Positions 59,660-64,000 of a stretch of 64,000 nt of DNA are shown one piece after another (the first letter of the stretch is position 1; every line of letters begins with the position of its first letter). This DNA comes from Vibrio toranzoniae. GTDB taxonomy: Bacteria > Pseudomonadota > Gammaproteobacteria > Enterobacterales > Vibrionaceae. The notes beneath the pieces are model-generated. The model had not been told where the DNA came from. It did not search any database and saw nothing but the letters and a program-made list of their open reading frames with translations. The DNA lies in NCBI RefSeq assembly GCF_024347655.1, contig NZ_AP025514.1, positions 2,852,001 through 2,916,000 on the forward strand. Direction: 5' to 3'. A program made the position numbers and the translations under genes.

Positions 59660-59705
59660 TTGTCTGTCGTTTGGGATTCAAGCTTCAAACTCAAATGACA
59701 GGCAC

Positions 59706-59737
59706 AAAAAAACCGCTAATAAATCAGCGGTTTTTAA
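59706..59737. terminator. Terminator of pfkA (bidirectional)
   Basis: AAAAACCGCT (59708-59717) pairs with AGCGGTTTTT (59726-59735), giving T runs both ways. Confidence 0.87.
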
Positions 59738-59763
59738 AATATTTAAGTTAACGCTAAGCGTAC

Positions 59764-60726
59764 TTAGAACAACTCTTCGGCAACGCGGAACAGCTCAGAA
59801 CGGTCAGGGTTCTGCATGTTCTCGATACAATCGATGATGTCGTGGTGAACAAGTTCTTCTTTCTCGATACCAACACAACGTCCACCGTGACCTTCTTGAA
59901 GAAGGTGAACAGCGTAGTTACCCATACGAGAAGCCAGTACACGGTCAAATGCAGTAGGACGACCACCACGTTGGATATGACCAAGAACCGTTGCACGAGT
60001 CTCACGACCTGTTGCCGTTTCGATCTCCTTCGCTAGCTCGTTCGCATCCATCATAAGCTCGGTTAGAGCGATGATTGCGTGCTTCTTACCTTTAGCAATG
60101 CCATCTTGAATATTGCTAATTAATTGATCTTTATCTAGGCCAGTCTCTGGCGTAATGATGTACTCACAACCACCCGCGATCGCAGACATAAGCGTAAGGT
60201 CACCACAGTGACGGCCCATGATTTCAACAATAGAAATACGTTGGTGAGAAGAAGACGTGTCGCGCAGACGGTCGATTGAATCGATAACCGTGTTAAGCGC
60301 AGTTAGGTAGCCAACTGTGTAATCAGTGCCTGCGATATCATTATCGATCGTACCTGGAAGGCCGATACATGGGTAACCCATTTCAGTCAGTTTTTTCGCT
60401 CCCATATAAGAGCCATCGCCACCAATAACAACCAGCGCTTCGATACCGTGCTTCTTAAGGTTCTCGATGCCTTTCTCGCGAACTTTAACATCTTTGAATT
60501 CAGGGAAACGTGCAGAACCAAGGAAAGTTCCGCCACGGTTGATTACGTCAGATACGCTTGAACGGTCAAGCTTTTCGATACGGTCTTCAACAAGGCCTTG
60601 GTAGCCATCGTGAATGCCGTAAACTTCAATGCCAACTGATAGCGCGGTACGAACTACACCGCGAATTGCTGCGTTCATGCCTGGAGCGTCACCACCACTG
60701 GTCAAAACACCGATCTTCTTAATCAT
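59764..60726 (-). CDS. pfkA: 6-Phosphofructokinase I
   Basis: PfkA phosphorylates fructose 6-phosphate with ATP, the committed step of glycolysis. From the ATG at [12 protein letters not shown] it has 320 residues; a GTG two codons earlier would abut the GAGGG ribosome site and was rejected. [13 protein letters not shown] (ATP site) and the [12 protein letters not shown] catalytic loop are present, the bacterial allosteric type. It is transcribed toward tpiA. Confidence 0.97.
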   Translation of the reverse strand: MIKKIGVLTSGGDAPGMNAAIRGVVRTALSVGIEVYGIHDGYQGLVEDRIEKLDRSSVSDVINRGGTFLGSARFPEFKDVKVREKGIENLKKHGIEALVVIGGDGSYMGAKKLTEMGYPCIGLPGTIDNDIAGTDYTVGYLTALNTVIDSIDRLRDTSSSHQRISIVEIMGRHCGDLTLMSAIAGGCEYIITPETGLDKDQLISNIQDGIAKGKKHAIIALTELMMDANELAKEIETATGRETRATVLGHIQRGGRPTAFDRVLASRMGNYAVHLLQEGHGGRCVGIEKEELVHHDIIDCIENMQNPDRSELFRVAEELF

Positions 60727-60813
60727 GCTCACCCTCGATTTTTGGGAATCTATTATTCAATTCTTTTGCTTGCTGATCGTATATCAACAAGATTTTAAAT
60801 CTATATTTGTGCT

Positions 60814-60894
60814 TTATGTTACATTTCCTCAATAGGAATAGCACTTAAATCGCGTAAATTTATGTAACATTTCTACTTCTGTAAGAGTATTACA
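60814..60894. promoter_or_regulatory. pfkA upstream region with twin motifs and a HexR-like palindrome
   Basis: TTATGTTACATTTC (60814-60827) and TTATGTAACATTTC (60860-60873) differ at one base; both have an ATGTWACAT palindromic core and are 46 bp apart. TGTAA-GAGTA-TTACA (60880-60894) has both half-sites of the HexR consensus as I remember it. The rest of the 309-nt gap (60733-61041) shows no gene. Confidence 0.5.
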
Positions 60895-61041
60895 GTTTTA
60901 ACTAATAACTTTGTTGATTCACATCAGAATCAACATTAATTGTTATACGGTGGTTTTTGTATCACCAAAGAATTAGCAATTTTTACTCACTTTAGTTCAA
61001 AAGCCATACACTTACCATTTGCTCGCCATTTTTCCGGTCTA

Positions 61042-61950
61042 TTACCAAGAATGAAATTTCTGCTGCTTCTCGGGTCCAAATACGACCGAATACGGGTCTT
61101 GATGGATTAATACATCAGCATCAGGGAACACGGAGATAAGCTTAGCCTCTACTTCGTCAGAAATGCGATGCGCTTCAATAAGTGGGATAGTATCTTCAAG
61201 CTCTAAATGCAATTGAATGAATCGAATTGGCCCTGAACGGCGCGTTCTTAGCTGGTGCACACCGAGTACGCCTTCCACACTCAACGATGTTTCTTTTATC
61301 TGTTCCAGCTCTTCATCGGGCAGTTTCCTATCCAGTAAAGATTGAATGGCTTCCATCGCCATTTGATAAGCACTATAAAGAATGTAGATACCGATACCAA
61401 TCGCGAACACCGAATCCGCTTGCCCAATGCCAAACCAGCTCAATGCAAGCGCCAACATAATGGCCGCATTCATGTAAAGATCAGACTGATAGTGCAGTGA
61501 ATCCGCCGCAATAGCTTGGCTACCGGTTTTTTTCACCACGTGCTTTTGAAATCTGACTAAACCATAGGTCATCACTATTGCGAACAAGCTGACGTAGATA
61601 CCGATTTCCGGGGAATTCAATTCGTGTGGCCTAAAAAAGCGTTCAATACCATTAAGAATAAGGAAGCAGGCCGAGCCTGAAATAAACATCGCTTGTGCTA
61701 ATGCGGCAAGAGATTCAGCTTTACCATGACCAAAGGTATGTTCTTTGTCGGCGGGCTGTAAAGAGTAACGAACCACAATAAGATTGACGACAGAAGCGGC
61801 GATATCCAACATTGAATCCACCACCGAAGCCAACAGACTCACTGAACCTGTCACCCACCACGCTGCGACTTTCACTATCAATAAAACAGTAGCGATGGTG
61901 GTGGCTGCCCAAGCGGCGAGCGTAACTAAACGTGCGTATTCTTGTTTCAT
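61042..61950 (-). CDS. fieF: Cation-diffusion-facilitator efflux pump FieF
   Basis: FieF (YiiP) exports Fe(II)/Zn(II) in exchange for protons. From the ATG at [14 protein letters not shown] it has 302 residues; the open frame extends 16 codons further without family support. Six membrane helices, DSMLDIAAS (transport-site aspartates in helix 2), the HGKAESLAA signature, a second aspartate pair in helix 5 and a C-terminal ferredoxin-like cytoplasmic domain with [11 protein letters not shown] are visible. It sits next to cpxP as in E. coli. Confidence 0.95.
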   Translation of the reverse strand: MKQEYARLVTLAAWAATTIATVLLIVKVAAWWVTGSVSLLASVVDSMLDIAASVVNLIVVRYSLQPADKEHTFGHGKAESLAALAQAMFISGSACFLILNGIERFFRPHELNSPEIGIYVSLFAIVMTYGLVRFQKHVVKKTGSQAIAADSLHYQSDLYMNAAIMLALALSWFGIGQADSVFAIGIGIYILYSAYQMAMEAIQSLLDRKLPDEELEQIKETSLSVEGVLGVHQLRTRRSGPIRFIQLHLELEDTIPLIEAHRISDEVEAKLISVFPDADVLIHQDPYSVVFGPEKQQKFHSW

Positions 61951-62046
61951 AATTTGGCTATAAAGTGACTGATAGCACAAAGTATAACCTGCAAACAATC
62001 AATTGAATATGACAGCTAGGATGTAAAACATTCATTTTTAGGGATC

Positions 62047-62070
62047 AAAAAAAGCGACACTTGGCCGCTT
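62047..62070 (-). terminator. Terminator of cpxP
   Basis: AAGCGGC and GTCGCTT pair on the minus strand with one G-U wobble, followed by seven Ts. A second small hairpin GGCTT/AAGCC lies at 62096-62109, six nt after the stop. Confidence 0.8.
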
Positions 62071-62114
62071 CTTTCTCAACACTTTCATTCAATCCGGCTT
62101 TTTCAAGCCATGAA

Positions 62115-62624
62115 TTACTTGTTTTTGTTCATGCGTTTTTCCATTTTGTCAGCACACTTAGTCATGCGCTCTTGTTGGATTTCTTTCAGTTGCGTTTTTT
62201 GCTCAGCCGTTAGTACACTCATCATTTCGTGTTGCTTCTTCAGCATTACCACGCGACGCTCAGTTTGCTTTTCAACCATTTCTCTTGCTAAGTCGTTCGC
62301 TGCGGCTTCATCGAAGTTGTCAGCCAATACCAAGGCTTGAACTTTTTCGTGGTGCGCTTTCATTTGCGCCACTCTATCGGCTTTGTTGCCAACGCGTTTT
62401 GCTTTCATCTCTGCACGATTTGCTTCGCGCATCTCTTTCAATTCTGTTTTTTGTGCGTCAGTGAGATCGAGTTGGCGCATCACTTTCTTATCGAAGCCGC
62501 CGCATTTGCCGTGCATGCCTTTGTGGTCGCCTTTATCACCGCCACCGTATGCATACGCAGTGGTTGCACCGAACATAAGTGGAAGTGCCGCCGCTACTAG
62601 TACAAGTTTCTTAGTCATTTTCAT
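62115..62624 (-). CDS. cpxP: Periplasmic Cpx stress adaptor CpxP (Spy/CpxP family)
   Basis: CpxP binds the sensor CpxA and dampens signalling; it also acts as a weak chaperone. It has 169 residues with a signal peptide ending at TTAYA (about residue 25). Two LTxxQ motifs (LTDAQKTEL, LTAEQKTQL) mark the Spy/CpxP fold. Rich in Lys, Met and His. Divergent from cpxRA with two CpxR boxes between, so it should be strongly Cpx-induced. Confidence 0.93.
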   Translation of the reverse strand: MKMTKKLVLVAAALPLMFGATTAYAYGGGDKGDHKGMHGKCGGFDKKVMRQLDLTDAQKTELKEMREANRAEMKAKRVGNKADRVAQMKAHHEKVQALVLADNFDEAAANDLAREMVEKQTERRVVMLKKQHEMMSVLTAEQKTQLKEIQQERMTKCADKMEKRMNKNK

Positions 62625-62704
62625 AATCTTTGCCTCAATTCGGTATAATAAGTTATGTGGTACGTCTGTTTTTCAGCGCTTAGATATAGATTAGTTCCTC
62701 CCTC

Positions 62705-62740
62705 GTAAAGTGACGTTTAGAAAGCGTAAAGAATCGTAAA
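62705..62740. promoter_or_regulatory. CpxR binding sites between cpxP and cpxR
   Basis: GTAAA-N5-GTAAA (62726-62740) is a perfect CpxR box. GTAAA-N5-GTTTA (62705-62719) is a weaker second box 21 bp away, on the same helical face. They can serve both cpxP and cpxRA. Confidence 0.8.
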
Positions 62741-62802
62741 GAGTGAAAGCTGGCGAATAATTAGCAGTATTATTAACCTAACTAACCGATTAAGGCTCCC
62801 TG

Positions 62803-63492
62803 ATGGCGAACATTCTTCTGATTGATGACGACACCGAATTAACCTGTTTACTTAAAGATATTCTGAGCTTTGAGGGCTTTACAGTTTCCGAAGCCAATGA
62901 TGGCTATACGGGGCTTGAGGCTATCAATGAGGAGATTGATCTAATTCTTTTGGATGTAATGATGCCACGCCTTAATGGTATGGAAACACTAAAGAAGCTG
63001 AGAGAAAATTGGGAAACACCCGTGCTGATGCTGACCGCAAAAGGCGAAGAAATCGATCGTGTGATTGGCCTTGAACTTGGAGCTGATGATTATTTACCAA
63101 AACCATTCAGTGACCGAGAGCTGCTCGCGCGTATTCGCGCCATTCTGCGCCGAACACAAACCAACACCGCGCCTAAGGCAGCCAGTGACACCATTCAATA
63201 CCAAGACATCGAGATCTTCCCAGGCAAACAAGAAGCCTACTGCAATGGACAAATCATCGACCTTACAACCACAGAATTCGTCTTACTTAGCCATTTAATC
63301 CAGAATCCGGGGCAAGTGATCACCAAAGAAGCCTTGAGCTTAGATGTATTGGGTAAAAGACTCGCCGCTTTTGATCGCGCGATTGATATGCATATCTCTA
63401 ATCTCCGTAAGAAGATTCCAGAGCGCCACGACGGTAAATCTCGTATCAAAACTTTACGCGGCCGTGGCTATTTATTGATAGAGGAAGATTAA
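62803..63492 (+). CDS. cpxR: Envelope-stress response regulator CpxR
   Basis: CpxR is an OmpR/PhoB-family regulator activated by CpxA. It has 229 residues: receiver domain (1-115) with acidic pocket IDDD (7-10), phosphorylation site D51 in LLDVMMPR and the LPKPF lysine loop; C-terminal winged helix with the KTLRGRGYLL hairpin. Its stop overlaps the cpxA start by one base (TAATG), so translation is coupled. Confidence 0.97.
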   Translation: MANILLIDDDTELTCLLKDILSFEGFTVSEANDGYTGLEAINEEIDLILLDVMMPRLNGMETLKKLRENWETPVLMLTAKGEEIDRVIGLELGADDYLPKPFSDRELLARIRAILRRTQTNTAPKAASDTIQYQDIEIFPGKQEAYCNGQIIDLTTTEFVLLSHLIQNPGQVITKEALSLDVLGKRLAAFDRAIDMHISNLRKKIPERHDGKSRIKTLRGRGYLLIEED

Positions 63493-64000
63493 TGCGCATA
63501 CCTAAAATCACCAGCTTATATGGGCGTATCTTTGCTATCTTTTGGTTCACCATGTTATTGGTGCTTTTATCGGTCCTATCGCTTCCCCATTTAGACCCTA
63601 GAGTTGCGCGTGATGTCCCAGAAGAACACTTCACGAAACTCAGCCGTATTGCAAAGAGTATCGAAAAGCGATTCGCCAAAGAAAATAACTTGGGCAAGAT
63701 TGTCTTCCAATTGGAAGGCCCACCACGCAGCCGGAAAGACACACGCCCTCGCATCTACTTAACCGATCTTGAAGGCTCGGTATTAACAACTAAAAAGCAT
63801 TCAGATTACAAAGTAAAAGCCATTCGTAACTTCGTGACGACAATTGATAACCCTAAAGTGCCAAAACAAAAGCTGTATGGACATTACATGGTAGCAGGCC
63901 CAATACCAGTCGCACTTGCCGGTGAGAACCTGATGATGTATATCGGAGTTAAGTGGGATCAGCCGCCGCCGTTCTTGTTACGCCTATTTGATAGACCTCT
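63492..64000 (+). CDS. cpxA: Sensor histidine kinase CpxA, N-terminal part
   Basis: The gene is cut by the window end; 169 codons are visible. It begins MRIPKITSLYGRIFAIFW with the first membrane helix (about 11-30), then the periplasmic sensor domain (about 31-165, LPHLDPRVARDVPEEHF onward) that senses misfolded protein and binds CpxP. The end of the sensor domain includes VKWDQPPPFLLRLF. The second membrane helix, HAMP and kinase domains are outside. The one-base overlap with cpxR and the divergent cpxP make the assignment secure. Confidence 0.93.
   Translation, partial: MRIPKITSLYGRIFAIFWFTMLLVLLSVLSLPHLDPRVARDVPEEHFTKLSRIAKSIEKRFAKENNLGKIVFQLEGPPRSRKDTRPRIYLTDLEGSVLTTKKHSDYKVKAIRNFVTTIDNPKVPKQKLYGHYMVAGPIPVALAGENLMMYIGVKWDQPPPFLLRLFDRP

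Overview
The window is chromosomal core sequence from a Vibrio, at about 44-45% GC by eye. The evidence is the gene set and order: crp-ast-argD-pabA, the Xds-type nuclease, trpS-gph-rpe-dam-damX-aroB-aroK-pilQPONM, mrcA, oxyR, the ArgH-acetyltransferase fusion, the low-density quorum regulator aphA, metF/metLB/metJ, cytR-ftsN-hslVU-menA-rraA, tpiA/pfkA and cpxPRA. The protein sequences look closest to the Splendidus-clade vibrios, but the species cannot be fixed from this alone. I see no phage, insertion sequence, integron, tRNA, rRNA or CRISPR array. Both window ends cut genes: crp on the left and cpxA on the right.

Layout. (1) 1-6.2 kb: the crp 3' end, then leftward arginine-catabolism genes (argD/astC, astA, astD, a DUF1338 protein) and pabA. 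(2) 6.3-9 kb: a secreted nuclease with a GlyGly-CTERM tail. (3) 9.3-21 kb: one long leftward block covering type IV pilus assembly (pilMNOPQ), shikimate synthesis (aroK, aroB), damX, dam, rpe, gph and trpS. (4) 21-28 kb: mrcA, then a peroxide-defence locus in which oxyR is divergent from a peroxiredoxin-glutaredoxin fusion, followed by a lipoamide-dehydrogenase-like flavoprotein with a cysteine tail. (5) 28.5-35 kb: arginine biosynthesis, argCBGH against argE. (6) 35-39 kb: ppc and aphA. (7) 39-44.3 kb: the methionine regulon metF, metBL and metJ. (8) 44.5-54.7 kb: malic enzyme, rpmE, priA, cytR, ftsN, hslVU, menA, rraA. (9) 54.8-61 kb: zapB, glpX, a SufR-like regulator, three small proteins of unknown or uncertain role, tpiA, pfkA. 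(10) 61-64 kb: fieF and the divergent cpxP / cpxRA envelope-stress genes.

How the genes fit together. Several regulators lie beside targets whose operators can be read directly: MetJ boxes at metB/metJ and metF, an OxyR site between oxyR and prx-grx, CpxR boxes between cpxP and cpxR, a paired ARG box before argH, a sigma-32-type promoter before hslVU, and a CRP site before cytR. Central carbon genes (ppc, glpX, tpiA, pfkA, malic enzyme) are concentrated here.

No large undescribed system is evident. The less explained items are: the cysteine-tailed reductase beside the peroxiredoxin-glutaredoxin fusion, the SufR-type Fe-S regulator with a cysteine-rich neighbour, a 17-bp perfect inverted repeat between rpmE and priA, a two-stem element between pilQ and aroK, a heptamer tandem repeat directly after aphA, an antisense match to the Qrr core in the aphA leader, and twin ATGTWACAT motifs before pfkA.
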